This document shows positions 25,353-35,510 of a stretch of DNA of 64,000 bases, one piece after another. Both the position numbers and the translations under genes were made by a program. Where the stretch lies: positions 77,110 to 141,109 of the forward strand of contig JAKRSD010000007.1 in assembly GCA_022402535.1 (NCBI GenBank), read 5' to 3'. Source of the stretch: Flavobacteriales bacterium. Its GTDB lineage: Bacteria; Bacteroidota; Bacteroidia; CAIKAF01. Numbering within the stretch: position 1 is the stretch's first letter; the number at the start of each line of letters is the position of its first letter. The notes below the pieces were generated by a model, which saw only the letters and a program-made list of their open reading frames with translations, searched no databases and was not told the DNA's origin.

Positions 25353-26266
25353 TTATTCCTGTGTATAACCGGGAAAAATATCTGGGTAGAGCCTTGGATT
25401 CGCTCATGGCACAGACATTCACCGATTTTGAAACGATAATAGTAGACGATGCCTCCACCGACTGGTCTGTGGAAATTGCCCGTCAACATCCTTTATTCCG
25501 TAAATGGATTATACAAAATGATATAAACCGTGAACGTTGTGTATCGCGAAACATAGGAATTCAGCAGGCAAAAGGAAAATATATCGGTTTTCTAGACAGC
25601 GATGATTACCACCTGCCCGATCATTTGGAAAAAATGTACGCCTTCATTCAGGAAAAAAGTGAACCCGAAGCCCTATTTTTTTCAAATGCATGGGATGAAA
25701 CAGCCGAAGGTAAAAGAACGCCGAGGGTTTGCCCAGATTTTGAAAAATACAATCCCTTCACGTATTTTTTGCATTATACCGTAAATCCGCAACGCTGGTT
25801 TGTACATAACAACCTATTTAAGAAAATATCTTTTGATCCGGGAATTACCATCTGCGAAGACATGGATACCTCATTGCGTATGGTGGCTTCGGGAATTCCG
25901 GTGTATCAGTTAAAAGAGCGGACCACCGTATATGTGGCGGCTCCCGACAGTTTCACGCATGGGGCATCAGATAAATGGGAGCGGGAATTGTCGAGCCTTA
26001 AAAAAATAATTGGGCGTAGCGAATTATCAGGAAAACTCCCTAAGCGCGAAACAAACCGCCTGCTCAGTATGTGCTATTTTCACCTTGCATTAAAAAGTGA
26101 TGCATTACAAAAAAGGAGCGATTTTTATTCACACGCATGTAAATCATTCCGCCTTTGTCCCAAAGGATACAATGGGAAAACGAATAAAATCCTGTTTACA
26201 CTTTCATTATATCATCTGCCAGTGCTGGGTTTAATCATAAAAAAAACATACCGGTCATTGAAATGA
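25325..26266 (+). CDS. Glycosyltransferase family 2
   Basis: The protein has 313 residues. It shows FSIIIPVYNREKYLGRALDS, ETIIVDDASTDWSVEIA, RNIGIQQAKGKYIGFLDSDD and ICEDMDTSLRMVASG, the GT-A set with a nucleotide-binding first Asp and a D-S-D-D metal motif. It is closely similar in layout to the gene at 44352. It begins 27 bp inside the preceding gene and ends in an ATGA overlap with the next. Confidence 0.86.
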   Translation: MSEAPYFSIIIPVYNREKYLGRALDSLMAQTFTDFETIIVDDASTDWSVEIARQHPLFRKWIIQNDINRERCVSRNIGIQQAKGKYIGFLDSDDYHLPDHLEKMYAFIQEKSEPEALFFSNAWDETAEGKRTPRVCPDFEKYNPFTYFLHYTVNPQRWFVHNNLFKKISFDPGITICEDMDTSLRMVASGIPVYQLKERTTVYVAAPDSFTHGASDKWERELSSLKKIIGRSELSGKLPKRETNRLLSMCYFHLALKSDALQKRSDFYSHACKSFRLCPKGYNGKTNKILFTLSLYHLPVLGLIIKKTYRSLK

Positions 26267-27366
26267 GTTTTGAGGAAAACATAACCGTTCAAATTCCGGA
26301 TAATGTACAGGCAGAATATCTGCCGTTGATGAAGCCGAGAGCGAGTTACAACGTGAAAATCCCTGAAATCCGTAGGATAAAAAATGCATTTATCAGTCAT
26401 TACGGTTTGGTATTACATCATGGATTGCTGGCAAAAGGATGTGCCTTCAACCTGTCCGGAACAGAAGACAATACGTTTTATTATCCGTTTTGGAAACAGA
26501 CCCTGGAGGAATATGCCGTATGTAAATGGGGGAAAAGCCTTCGTTCCGTGCACATGAAAGAGCCTTGTTTAATTATCCATTCCAAATGGTTTAATTATGC
26601 GTTTTGGGTGAATGCATATCTGCCCAGACTCCTAATGGCTGAAGAAGCTGGATTACTGGATAAAGTGAAATTACTGATTCCGGAAAAATGGCAACATATT
26701 CCATTCGTTTGGGAAACGCTGAAGACATTTTCTATAACCATGGAAATTATACCTGACGGTGCCCATGTATTTGCCGATATGTTATATTTACCGGAAACGC
26801 GAAAATGGACGGCTTCTTTTTATCCGCCGCTGATTCAGAAAACCAGAGAACGACTGGTGAAAGAAGCCCTCAAAAAAATTCCTGACGGCGCAATCTATCC
26901 CAAAAAAGTATACCTGACCCGTGCACAAAGAGGGGTACGCTGTGTGGAAAATGAAACGGAAGTAATGAATATGCTGAAAGAATACGGATTTGAATCGGTT
27001 ACCTTTGAAAACCTTTCTGTTTGGGAACAGATTTACATGATGCATCATGCCTCTGTTTTTATATCCCTCCATGGTGCCGGATTTTCAAACCTGATGTTTA
27101 TGAAACCGGGTGCCGTCTGTTATGAACTGATTAACGGACCTTATGCAAAAAAAGAATATACCTTTCCCTTTTGGAAACTGGCCCATGCCGCCGGAGTGGA
27201 ATACCATTGTCAGTTCTGTGAAATAAAAGACAACACGGTAAAAAAAACCATGAAAATAGGAAAAGCCGAAGGCCGTGAAACCGACTATCTGGTGAATCAA
27301 AACGTACTTGTAGATACCGTGAAACTAAGCGATTCTGTTTCTCAAATTTTGAAAAATATTTCATGA
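26263..27366 (+). CDS. Glycosyltransferase family 61
   Basis: The protein has 367 residues. The C-terminal half holds the GT61 (DUF563) hallmarks: KKVYLTRAQRGVRCVENETE, FESVTFENLSVWEQIYMMHH and FISLHGAGFSNLMFMKPGA. The N-terminal half contains CLIIHSKWFNYAFWVNAYLP, where related proteins have the H-x-x-W-E region. GT61 enzymes move a sugar (such as xylose or GlcNAc) to a polysaccharide or protein. Its donor here is unknown. Confidence 0.85.
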   Translation: MSFEENITVQIPDNVQAEYLPLMKPRASYNVKIPEIRRIKNAFISHYGLVLHHGLLAKGCAFNLSGTEDNTFYYPFWKQTLEEYAVCKWGKSLRSVHMKEPCLIIHSKWFNYAFWVNAYLPRLLMAEEAGLLDKVKLLIPEKWQHIPFVWETLKTFSITMEIIPDGAHVFADMLYLPETRKWTASFYPPLIQKTRERLVKEALKKIPDGAIYPKKVYLTRAQRGVRCVENETEVMNMLKEYGFESVTFENLSVWEQIYMMHHASVFISLHGAGFSNLMFMKPGAVCYELINGPYAKKEYTFPFWKLAHAAGVEYHCQFCEIKDNTVKKTMKIGKAEGRETDYLVNQNVLVDTVKLSDSVSQILKNIS

Positions 27367-29009
27367 AAAACAGCCTGAATATATTCACGGGAACCGTATT
27401 CACGGGTATACTTTTGTTTTGGATGGTCAATGTTATTTTTTTAATTAACATTCCGTCCACTTTATTTCCACAACACTTTGTTTTGCCGCTGGGAACCTTG
27501 GTTTCAGTTATACTCTTTACGGGTTATTTTAGAAAAATTTTCAATATTTCTTTGGGTAAATCCATTTTTGTAATCGTATCAATCCTGCTTCTGCTGGCGG
27601 GTTCATTAGGGTTTGCCGGATTATTTTACGACTATTCATTCGACGGGCAATGGTATCATCAACAAACCGTAATACAACTGGCAAACGGGTGGAATATTTT
27701 TGAAACCCGACTGCCCGAAGAAGTGAACGGTGCGGTATGGATTAATCATTATGCCAAATCGCCTTATCTGTTTCAGGCGGCAATCTATTCCTTTACCGGA
27801 AAAATTGAAACCGCCAAAGGGCTGAATATCCTGCTTGCGGGGTCTTCCTTTTTATTATTGCTTGCATACCTGAAAACATATACCCGACTATCCTGGATTT
27901 CGGTAATCGGCATATCGGCGTTAACCGCATCAAATCCCGTTGTTTTTTCTCAACTTTTCACTTTTTTAATTGATGGAATCGTCAGTTCTCTTCTGTTGAT
28001 ATTTGTGTTATTTCTGTTCTATTATCACCAGACAAAATCTTCCGTTTTTCTTTGGGCTTTGTTTTTTACGGGAACCCTTACCCTCAATGCCAAATTCACG
28101 GCGGCCGCTTACCTGGCCGTGATTTGTTTCCTCTACTTGCTATATATACTCGTTAAAGAAAATCGCATTCAAACCGTAAAAATCATCGGGGTTTTCTCCA
28201 TCATGACCTTATTGGGTGTGGCCGGAATGGGTTATCATCCCTATGTGCAGAACACCGTTGAAAAAGGCCATCCGTTTTTTCCGATAGCCGGGAAAAATAA
28301 AATGGATATTGCCAAGGCGCATACCTCGCCCGATTTTAATGCAAAAAGCCGTTTCAGCAAGTTTGCCATTTCTCTTTTTTCACGAACCGAAACAAAATCC
28401 ATTACCTTTTTTGAACCGGAGCCCAAAACGCCCTTTACGTTTACAGCCCGCGAAATGTATTGTGCTTCCGATCCGCAAGTCAGAGTGGGCGGAATGGGAG
28501 TGTTATTCAGCGGTATTTTTTTGGTTACCTTATTGCTTGCGTTCGTATATCTTATTTTTTCATTTACGTTGGATACACCCCGTATGCTCACGTTAGGTGT
28601 GATTATATTAGGAATTTTTGCTACCATTTTTATTAATCCTGAACCCTGGTGGGCAAGATATATCGCCCAAATCTGGTGGTTTCCGGTGCTTATGATTATT
28701 GAGTGTATGCAGGATAACCGCAGATTTTTCAGAGGGGCAGCATACGCCCTCATTTTGTTAATGGTGGTCAATCAGGGTATTTTTCTGTTACAAAGTAAAA
28801 ACCGCATCACCGAAGCCAATGCCGCTATTTCAAATGCGTTGGAATTACTGAAGCAAAATCAAAAAGTGGAGGTTTCTTTCCGTATGATGCAATCGAACAA
28901 AATCCGGTTGCAGGAAGCGGGTATTGTTTTTAACGAGGTTAAACCTGACAGTTCTGCTAGTTTTATCGGATTTCCGAACTCCGATACGCAATACCGGATT
29001 ATTAAATAA
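27363..29009 (+). CDS. Multi-pass membrane protein, GT-C-type glycosyltransferase candidate
   Basis: The protein has 548 residues and about eleven hydrophobic segments. Shortly after the first ones comes YDYSFDGQWYHQQTVIQLA, placing an Asp in a periplasm-facing loop as in GT-C enzymes that use polyprenyl-phosphate sugars. The C-terminal 70 residues are soluble. It might alternatively be a polymerase (Wzy-like), since no other candidate apart from the next gene is seen. It starts within an ATGA overlap with the GT61 gene. Confidence 0.65.
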   Translation: MKNSLNIFTGTVFTGILLFWMVNVIFLINIPSTLFPQHFVLPLGTLVSVILFTGYFRKIFNISLGKSIFVIVSILLLLAGSLGFAGLFYDYSFDGQWYHQQTVIQLANGWNIFETRLPEEVNGAVWINHYAKSPYLFQAAIYSFTGKIETAKGLNILLAGSSFLLLLAYLKTYTRLSWISVIGISALTASNPVVFSQLFTFLIDGIVSSLLLIFVLFLFYYHQTKSSVFLWALFFTGTLTLNAKFTAAAYLAVICFLYLLYILVKENRIQTVKIIGVFSIMTLLGVAGMGYHPYVQNTVEKGHPFFPIAGKNKMDIAKAHTSPDFNAKSRFSKFAISLFSRTETKSITFFEPEPKTPFTFTAREMYCASDPQVRVGGMGVLFSGIFLVTLLLAFVYLIFSFTLDTPRMLTLGVIILGIFATIFINPEPWWARYIAQIWWFPVLMIIECMQDNRRFFRGAAYALILLMVVNQGIFLLQSKNRITEANAAISNALELLKQNQKVEVSFRMMQSNKIRLQEAGIVFNEVKPDSSASFIGFPNSDTQYRIIK

Positions 29010-29029
29010 AACCTGATTATACTCTTCCC

Positions 29030-30667
29030 ATGAAATCTGTTTTCAACCTTATCAATAAAGACCGATGGATAATTCCGGGTTTGGCCTTGTTGATTCTCTG
29101 CTGGAATGCTTACACAACGATGCGCTGCGGTTCAGACGAGCTGGTGCAGTTGGGCACGGTAGTGAATTTTCTACAGGGTGAAGGTTTTACCTTACTTCAG
29201 ACTAACGACGGAAATATCATCGAAAATATCGTGATAGAAGACTGGCCTTATGCTTACCGCATTATCAGCCTACCTTTTGTCTGGATTACAGGAGGAAACA
29301 TGGATATATCTTTCGTACTGGTGTTATGCTTAAGTTACCTGGTGTTGTTTGTGGTGGTAGGCAAGATATTCCGTGAATTGGGTGGTGCAAATCATCTGTT
29401 CATGCGAAACATCAGTTTTTTATATTTTGCATTAAATATAAGTCCCGTTAAATTTTGTGCAGAAATTGATCTGTTTACTGCTTCCCTGTTTTTATATGGC
29501 ATTCTTATTCTGTATCGATATATTAAAAAAGAAGATACTCCTGCACGCCTTATCGGCATCATGACGGTTATTTTACTGCTTCCGCATTTCAGATATGCTT
29601 ATTTGGCCAAATCGTTGGCTCTTTTCGGATTATTGGCATTATTACTCATGCTGTTTTCAAAACCCAAAAAATATATTCCGATTCTTGCCGTGGGGGCTGT
29701 GCTTTGGTCGTTAAACACGTATTGGATTACTTCTGCGTCATACTTTCAGGAAACCGCTGCGCATATTGTTCAAACGGGCACCACTACCGAAACGGTTCCC
29801 GACGCCGGAATTTCCTATTGGTTATATTACTATGCACCCGCCTTCAATTCTTTCTTTCCTGATTTTATTATTTTCTCATTCATCAAATCAGCCGCTCCGG
29901 GGCTTTACGCAAAAGGGGTATTTGGCCTGGCGGTGGTTTTTGCCTTTTTATCACTCCTCATATTGGGCATGATGCTTTCCTGGTTTATTAAAACCTATTT
30001 TCCACTGAAAAAAGAAAAACTCCGCGAACAGCTCCTGCCTTTTTTGCTTTTCGCAGCTGCCGGAATCAATCTGCTTTTCTTACTGGCTTTTTACCGTCTG
30101 AAAACCATTCAGCCCGAAGGCGTTTATTCCGGGTCGTTTTTCTACACCATTCTTTCGGTTACCAACCGCTACTTCGCTCTTTTTCATCTGAGCATATTTA
30201 TACTTGCCGTATACTTTGCCTTTTCGCTGCAAAAACGATTTTTTCAGATGGTATTGATTTCGGGCCTGTTTTTCGGAGGTGCACATGCTGCCTATTTGCG
30301 AACGGTTTTCTCTACCTTTGACCGGATGAAAAATATGGACATCGTGAATCTTCCTGTGGGCAGCTATAACGACAGCCGGCATATTGGCTCGCTGGTGAAC
30401 CATGCACGCAAGGAAAATACAAAAACCATATTTGTTCATCCGATCGGTGAAAAAGCAGGCGATGCTAACCGGCAAATCAAACCGGGTTTATTTTTACGGA
30501 CAACCGGTACCGTTTGGACCACCGTACCTTTTATTCCCCAAGAAAACCAGCGTCTGTTTCTTTCGGTCAGAAAGGGAGAAAAATTACCTGATTTGCCGGT
30601 TAATTTCATTCCGGTGTATGAAGGCAAAGTATATGATTTATTTGAACTGACTGCCTATGCTCAATAA
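29030..30667 (+). CDS. Multi-pass membrane protein, GT-C or polymerase candidate
   Basis: The protein has 545 residues and about twelve hydrophobic segments. After the first span it has TTMRCGSDELVQLGTVVNFL, with an Asp-Glu pair in the loop where GT-C enzymes hold their catalytic acid. A soluble C-terminal part follows the last span (from about residue 440). It and the previous gene are of similar size and topology but share little sequence. Because a polyprenyl-sugar synthase-like GT2 follows directly, a periplasmic glycosyl transfer is plausible. Confidence 0.62.
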   Translation: MKSVFNLINKDRWIIPGLALLILCWNAYTTMRCGSDELVQLGTVVNFLQGEGFTLLQTNDGNIIENIVIEDWPYAYRIISLPFVWITGGNMDISFVLVLCLSYLVLFVVVGKIFRELGGANHLFMRNISFLYFALNISPVKFCAEIDLFTASLFLYGILILYRYIKKEDTPARLIGIMTVILLLPHFRYAYLAKSLALFGLLALLLMLFSKPKKYIPILAVGAVLWSLNTYWITSASYFQETAAHIVQTGTTTETVPDAGISYWLYYYAPAFNSFFPDFIIFSFIKSAAPGLYAKGVFGLAVVFAFLSLLILGMMLSWFIKTYFPLKKEKLREQLLPFLLFAAAGINLLFLLAFYRLKTIQPEGVYSGSFFYTILSVTNRYFALFHLSIFILAVYFAFSLQKRFFQMVLISGLFFGGAHAAYLRTVFSTFDRMKNMDIVNLPVGSYNDSRHIGSLVNHARKENTKTIFVHPIGEKAGDANRQIKPGLFLRTTGTVWTTVPFIPQENQRLFLSVRKGEKLPDLPVNFIPVYEGKVYDLFELTAYAQ

Positions 30668-31754
30668 TAAAACCATAGCCGTAATTGTTCCCTGCTATAA
30701 CGAAGAAACGCAGATAGGAATGGTCATTGAAACCATGCCCGATTTTGTAGACCGGATTGTGGTAATAAATGATAAATCCAAAGACCATACGGCCGAAGTG
30801 GTTATGGAATATATCCAAAAAGACAGTTCACCCACAATCAGAATTGAAAATATTTTAAATAACATAAAACCCGGACGATTTAACAGAGCCAATATGGTGG
30901 TTCAAAATTTACAGAAAGAAGAAGGTAAATTTTATACACCCTCTGAAGTGGTAAATTCTAATCCGGAAGAAAGCCGCATTATCCTGATTAATCACCTGGA
31001 AAACGGAGGCAAAGGAGCCGGAATTGCCACGGGATATAAATGGGCCAAAGATTATGGGATAGATTGCGTAGCCACCATGGATGGCGACGGCCAAATGGAT
31101 CCCGACGAACTGGAAAGCCTTTGTTTGCCCATTGTAAACGAAGGAATTGATTATGTAAAAGGAAACCGGCTGATACATCGCAGCGCATTGTTGGTGATTC
31201 CCAAAGTGCGCTATTTGGGCAACTCCGTGTTATCCATTCTTACCAAATTAGCCAGCGGATATTGGCATGTATCGGATACACAGACCGGATACACCGCCAT
31301 CTCCAACAAAGCCCTAAATTCTATCCGATTATACGATATTTATCATTCATACGGCTATCCGAACGATATGCTGGTGAAGCTGAATATTGCCTTCTGCACA
31401 TTGAAAGAAGTAGAAATTAAACCGGTATACGATGTAGGCGAACAGTCTAAAATGAAAATTTTAAAGGTGATTCCCACCATTTCGTGGCTACTGCTACGGT
31501 CCTTTGTAAAACGGCTATGGCACAAATACCTTTTCCGCGATTTTCATCCTTTGTTTTTGTTATATCACTTTTCTTTTTTGCTCGGATTAATCTGGATTCC
31601 CTATTTATGGAAAGTAGGAAAAGCCATTATTCTGGGTAATAATCTTTCTTTTGAAACCTTATTCGCATTCACATTTTTGGGCATCAGTGCCGTACAAAGC
31701 TTTCTGTTTGCCATGTGGATGGACATTCAAGATAACGAACGACTTTATAAATAA
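30657..31754 (+). CDS. Glycosyltransferase family 2, DPM1/GtrB-like with C-terminal membrane spans
   Basis: The protein has 365 residues. The catalytic part (1-270) has IAVIVPCYNEETQIGMVIET, RIVVINDKSKDHTAEVV, NGGKGAGIATGYKWAKDYG and VATMDGDGQMDPDELESL, the pattern of polyprenyl-phosphate hexose synthases. A 60-residue insert (about 55-110) separates the first two motifs. Two hydrophobic segments follow near the C-terminus (about 300-355). It may supply lipid-linked sugar to the two GT-C candidates encoded just upstream. It overlaps the previous gene by 11 bp. Confidence 0.82.
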   Translation: MLNNKTIAVIVPCYNEETQIGMVIETMPDFVDRIVVINDKSKDHTAEVVMEYIQKDSSPTIRIENILNNIKPGRFNRANMVVQNLQKEEGKFYTPSEVVNSNPEESRIILINHLENGGKGAGIATGYKWAKDYGIDCVATMDGDGQMDPDELESLCLPIVNEGIDYVKGNRLIHRSALLVIPKVRYLGNSVLSILTKLASGYWHVSDTQTGYTAISNKALNSIRLYDIYHSYGYPNDMLVKLNIAFCTLKEVEIKPVYDVGEQSKMKILKVIPTISWLLLRSFVKRLWHKYLFRDFHPLFLLYHFSFLLGLIWIPYLWKVGKAIILGNNLSFETLFAFTFLGISAVQSFLFAMWMDIQDNERLYK

Positions 31755-31757
31755 AAA

Positions 31758-33476
31758 ATGAATATTTTAGGAATTCATGACGGACATACGGCCACAGCAT
31801 GTCTGATTCAGAACGGTAAAGTAATCTTCAACATCAGCGAAGAACGTTTTACCAAAATTAAAGGACAGGGCGGATTTCCCACATTGGCGGTACAATACAT
31901 TTTGCGCGAAGCCAATCTGACTCCCAAAGACATTGATGCCGTGGGTTTGGTGGGCTTGGCAAAGCCGCTTACTTCCATAAAAGAATATAACTCCGGCAGG
32001 CAGCTCATTTTCCCATATCTGCTGAAAGCTTTTCCGCTGGATCCGCGAAACCTCATAAAATCGTACATCCGTTTTGCGGGTAAAAAACGCTTAAAGGACG
32101 AAGCCCTGATCAAAAATTTTGAAAACATAGGTATTGATCTTTCAAAAGTAAACGTGTTTGAACACCATCAGACACACGCAGCCACCGCATATTACATGTC
32201 GGGGTTTTATCAGAAAAATGAAGACACGCTGGTAATTACTCTCGATGGGTCGGGAGACGGACTTTCGGGTACGGTTTCGGTGGTGAAAAACGGTAAATGG
32301 GAACGATTGAAAGAAATTTCCTCCATTGATTCTTTGGGTATAGTGTATGGAAGAGCCACCCAGTATCTGGGCATGAAGCCATGGGAACATGAGTATAAAC
32401 TCATGGGCATGGCGCCCTATTGCAATGAAGAATATGCCCAAAGGGCCCACAAAATTTTCTCAAAATACCTCACGCTTTCCGAAGATGGTTTAGGATTTAC
32501 CAATCCAACGCGAAATTGGGGAAACTCGCTGCTGGAAGCCATGCGCCGCGATTTAAAAACCATCCGTTTTGATGCGGTGAGCGCGGGGGTGCAATTGCTG
32601 CACGAAAATCTGGCTACCCAATTTGTGATTAATTGGATTAAAAAAACCGGAATTTCTAATGTGGCCGTTGCCGGCGGAAGTTTCATGAATATTAAAGCCA
32701 ACAAACTGCTGATTGAATCAGCAGAATGTAAAAACCTGTTCGTGATGCCTTCGGGCGGGGATGAAAGCTGCGCCCTGGGTGCCTGTCTTCTGATCCACAA
32801 CGAAAAGTCCGACACTAAAAATGAACCCCTCTTGCATTTATACTGGGGGCCGGACAATAAAGAAGAACAAATTCTGGAAACCCTGAAAAAATACGCCGAT
32901 AAAATTGACTTTGAAAAATCGGCCGATATTGAACTTAAATCGGCACAATTATTAGCGGAACATAAAATCCTCGGAAGGGTTTCGGGCCGCATGGAATGGG
33001 GAGCGAGAGCGTTGGGCAATCGTTCCATCGTGGCCAATCCGAGCCGTACCGAAAATCTTCGTGATTTAAATATTGCCATCAAAATGCGCGACTTCTGGAT
33101 GCCATTTGCGCCTTCCATTTTGTGGGAATCGCGTAAAGACTATGCGGTATATCCGAAAGACAAAGAAGTGGATGCCTACCTGATGACCATCGGATTTGAC
33201 AGTACAGAACTGGCAAAAGACCACCTGAGGGCGGCGCTGCATCCATACGATCAAACCATGAGACCCCAATACGTAAAAGCAGACTATAATCCGGCGTATC
33301 ATAAAATGTTGAATCATTTTAAAGACATAACCGGTATCGGCGGTGTACTGAACACCAGTTTTAATCTTCATGGCATGCCCATCGTAAACGATACGGAAGA
33401 CGCCATTTATACGCTGTTACATTCCGATTTGGATTACGTAACGGTGAACGATTATTTAATCTGGAAAAAGAAATAA
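31758..33476 (+). CDS. Carbamoyltransferase (NodU/CmcH/TobZ family)
   Basis: The protein has 572 residues, the full family length. The N-terminal Kae1-like domain opens with MNILGIHDGHTATACLI, and has FEHHQTHAATAYYMSGF (metal-binding His) and VITLDGSGDGLSGT. The YrdC-like C-terminal part contains GRMEWGARALGNRSIVANPS and GVLNTSFNLHG. The family uses carbamoyl phosphate and ATP to add a carbamoyl group to a hydroxyl, on sugars in O-antigens, Nod factors and antibiotics. It probably decorates a sugar of this polysaccharide. The amidotransferase gene begins 3 bp downstream. Confidence 0.93.
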   Translation: MNILGIHDGHTATACLIQNGKVIFNISEERFTKIKGQGGFPTLAVQYILREANLTPKDIDAVGLVGLAKPLTSIKEYNSGRQLIFPYLLKAFPLDPRNLIKSYIRFAGKKRLKDEALIKNFENIGIDLSKVNVFEHHQTHAATAYYMSGFYQKNEDTLVITLDGSGDGLSGTVSVVKNGKWERLKEISSIDSLGIVYGRATQYLGMKPWEHEYKLMGMAPYCNEEYAQRAHKIFSKYLTLSEDGLGFTNPTRNWGNSLLEAMRRDLKTIRFDAVSAGVQLLHENLATQFVINWIKKTGISNVAVAGGSFMNIKANKLLIESAECKNLFVMPSGGDESCALGACLLIHNEKSDTKNEPLLHLYWGPDNKEEQILETLKKYADKIDFEKSADIELKSAQLLAEHKILGRVSGRMEWGARALGNRSIVANPSRTENLRDLNIAIKMRDFWMPFAPSILWESRKDYAVYPKDKEVDAYLMTIGFDSTELAKDHLRAALHPYDQTMRPQYVKADYNPAYHKMLNHFKDITGIGGVLNTSFNLHGMPIVNDTEDAIYTLLHSDLDYVTVNDYLIWKKK

Positions 33477-33479
33477 AAT

Positions 33480-35486
33480 ATGTGCGGAATTCTCGGATTT
33501 GTAGGCAATAAAAAGGGTATATCGGCGGAAGATTCCGTGCGGGTTATCCATGATTTATTTCTTTTATCCGAATCCCGAGGCAAAGAAGCTTCGGGTTTTG
33601 CCGGCAATAACGGGAGTGAAATACGTTATTTAAAAACGCCGTTCCCTGCCGGAGAGCTTGTTCAATCTGCCGTTTTTGAACGGGAAATGAAATCTCTGTT
33701 CAACTCCAATAACGCGAATATTACGTTAATCGGGCACTCCCGGTTGGTTACCAACGGCTACGAACACGATAACATAAACAATCAGCCGGTTGTCAAAAAT
33801 AATTTTGTTGCCGTACACAACGGCATCATTGTGAATTGCGATGCTATTTGGAAAAAATATGCTGATGAAACCCAAATTTCACAATTAGACAGTGAACTTA
33901 TCCCCACGTTATTGAGTCGTTTTACCCGCGAAGGAAATTCAACCCTTGACGCAGTTAAAAAACTCTATGCCGAAATTTACGGGATGACTACAATCGCTGT
34001 GCTGAACAGCGAAACAGAAGAGTTAATACTGGCTACGAATAACGGTTCATTGTATTATACGTACGACGATTCCAAAAATGCCTTTGTTTTTGCTTCTGAG
34101 CGTTATATTCTCAACCAATTGTGCGATAAGAAATACGGAATCCGGTTTTCAAAAGAAAACATAAAACACCTGGAACCACAATCCCTTTTGGCCGTGCATG
34201 AAAATGTAAACGCTTTTGAATTTTCATTTTCGTCTCCCAATGAATCGTATCATTCACCCAAAAGAAACGCATCGGTTGCCATTACAGAAATTAAGGAAAA
34301 CATCAGCAACAAACCGATTCCGAAAAACACCAGTTTCGAATACGCCTTTAAACAGATTCCGGAAGTACTTTTGGATGTTATAAAAAACAGAGCCGGGCGC
34401 ATTGCCCATCTGAAAAGATGCACCAAATGTATTTTACCCGAAACGTTTCCATTTATCGAATTTGACGAAAAAGGAATCTGCAATTACTGCAACCATTATA
34501 AACCGCTAACATTCAAAGGGAAAGATGCCTTTGTAGAACTTGCCCGGGAATACAAATCGGGAAATGCACAACACGATTGTCTGCTTCCCTTCAGCGGCGG
34601 ACGCGACAGCAGTTATGCCCTGCATTATGTAAAAAAAGAATTAGGCCTGAATCCGATTGCCTTTTCGTATGACTGGGGGATGCTTACCGATCTGGCCCGA
34701 AGAAACCAGGCCCGAATGTGTGGTGCCTTAGGCATTGAACATATTCTTATCTCTGCCGATATACGAAAGAAAAGAGAAAACATCCGCAAGAATGTGAGTG
34801 CCTGGCTGAAAAGACCTGATTTGGGCACCATACCGCTGTTTATGGCCGGCGATAAACAGTACTTCTATTTTGCCAACCTGCTCATGGAGCAAAATAACCT
34901 GAAATTGTCCATCATGGGCGAAAATATGCTGGAAACTACCCGGTTCAAATCCGGATTTTGCGGCATAAAACCCAACTTTAATACAGAACATACTTATACC
35001 CTTTCCACGGCAGATAAAATCAAGATGATTTTATATTACGGAAAAGAATATCTGTTGAATCCTGCCTATATCAATTCCTCGCTTTTAGACACGTTTGATG
35101 CGTTTAAATCGTACTACGTGATGACCCACAGAAACATCAATCTGTTTGATTATATCCCCTGGATTGAAAGTGAAGTGGAAGGTGTGTTAATTAACGAATA
35201 TGACTGGGAAACCGACCCGGGAACCCAAACCACCTGGAGAATCGGGGACGGAACCGCAGCTTTTTACAACTACATTTATTATGTGGTAGCCGGTTTTTCC
35301 GAAAACGATACATTCCGCAGTAACCAGATCCGCGAAGGCCTCATCACGCGTGAAGAAGCGCTCAGGAAAACCAATACGGAAAATAATCCCCGTTGGGAAT
35401 CTATTCAATGGTATTGCAATACGATTGGAATTGATTGGGAAAAGGCTATAAAAATTATCAATAACATCAAAACGCTTTACCCTTAA
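33480..35486 (+). CDS. Fused class II glutamine amidotransferase and N-acetyl sugar amidotransferase (PseA/WbpG-like)
   Basis: The protein has 668 residues and two enzymes in one chain. Residues 1-240 are a class II (Ntn) glutaminase: MCGILGFVG with nucleophile C2, HSRLVTNG (86-93) and AVHNGIIVN (111-119). Residues 300-668 are the ATP-using sugar amidotransferase: a putative zinc site made by C314, C317, C334 and C337, the PP-loop SGGRDSS (372-378) and YDWGMLTDLARRNQ. In known WbpG/PseA systems ammonia comes from a separate HisH/HisF-like pair; here the glutaminase is built in. The product would be an amidine or amide on an N-acyl sugar, which is inference. A linker of about 60 residues joins the halves. 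Confidence 0.85.
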   Translation: MCGILGFVGNKKGISAEDSVRVIHDLFLLSESRGKEASGFAGNNGSEIRYLKTPFPAGELVQSAVFEREMKSLFNSNNANITLIGHSRLVTNGYEHDNINNQPVVKNNFVAVHNGIIVNCDAIWKKYADETQISQLDSELIPTLLSRFTREGNSTLDAVKKLYAEIYGMTTIAVLNSETEELILATNNGSLYYTYDDSKNAFVFASERYILNQLCDKKYGIRFSKENIKHLEPQSLLAVHENVNAFEFSFSSPNESYHSPKRNASVAITEIKENISNKPIPKNTSFEYAFKQIPEVLLDVIKNRAGRIAHLKRCTKCILPETFPFIEFDEKGICNYCNHYKPLTFKGKDAFVELAREYKSGNAQHDCLLPFSGGRDSSYALHYVKKELGLNPIAFSYDWGMLTDLARRNQARMCGALGIEHILISADIRKKRENIRKNVSAWLKRPDLGTIPLFMAGDKQYFYFANLLMEQNNLKLSIMGENMLETTRFKSGFCGIKPNFNTEHTYTLSTADKIKMILYYGKEYLLNPAYINSSLLDTFDAFKSYYVMTHRNINLFDYIPWIESEVEGVLINEYDWETDPGTQTTWRIGDGTAAFYNYIYYVVAGFSENDTFRSNQIREGLITREEALRKTNTENNPRWESIQWYCNTIGIDWEKAIKIINNIKTLYP

Positions 35487-35510
35487 GGCTCGCTGCCAAT
35501 TCATAAAGCC

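Noticed and set aside
32417-33118. 233-codon frame on the minus strand inside the carbamoyltransferase gene
   Set aside because: Antisense shadow of a conserved gene; it has no family features and no promoter or start context.
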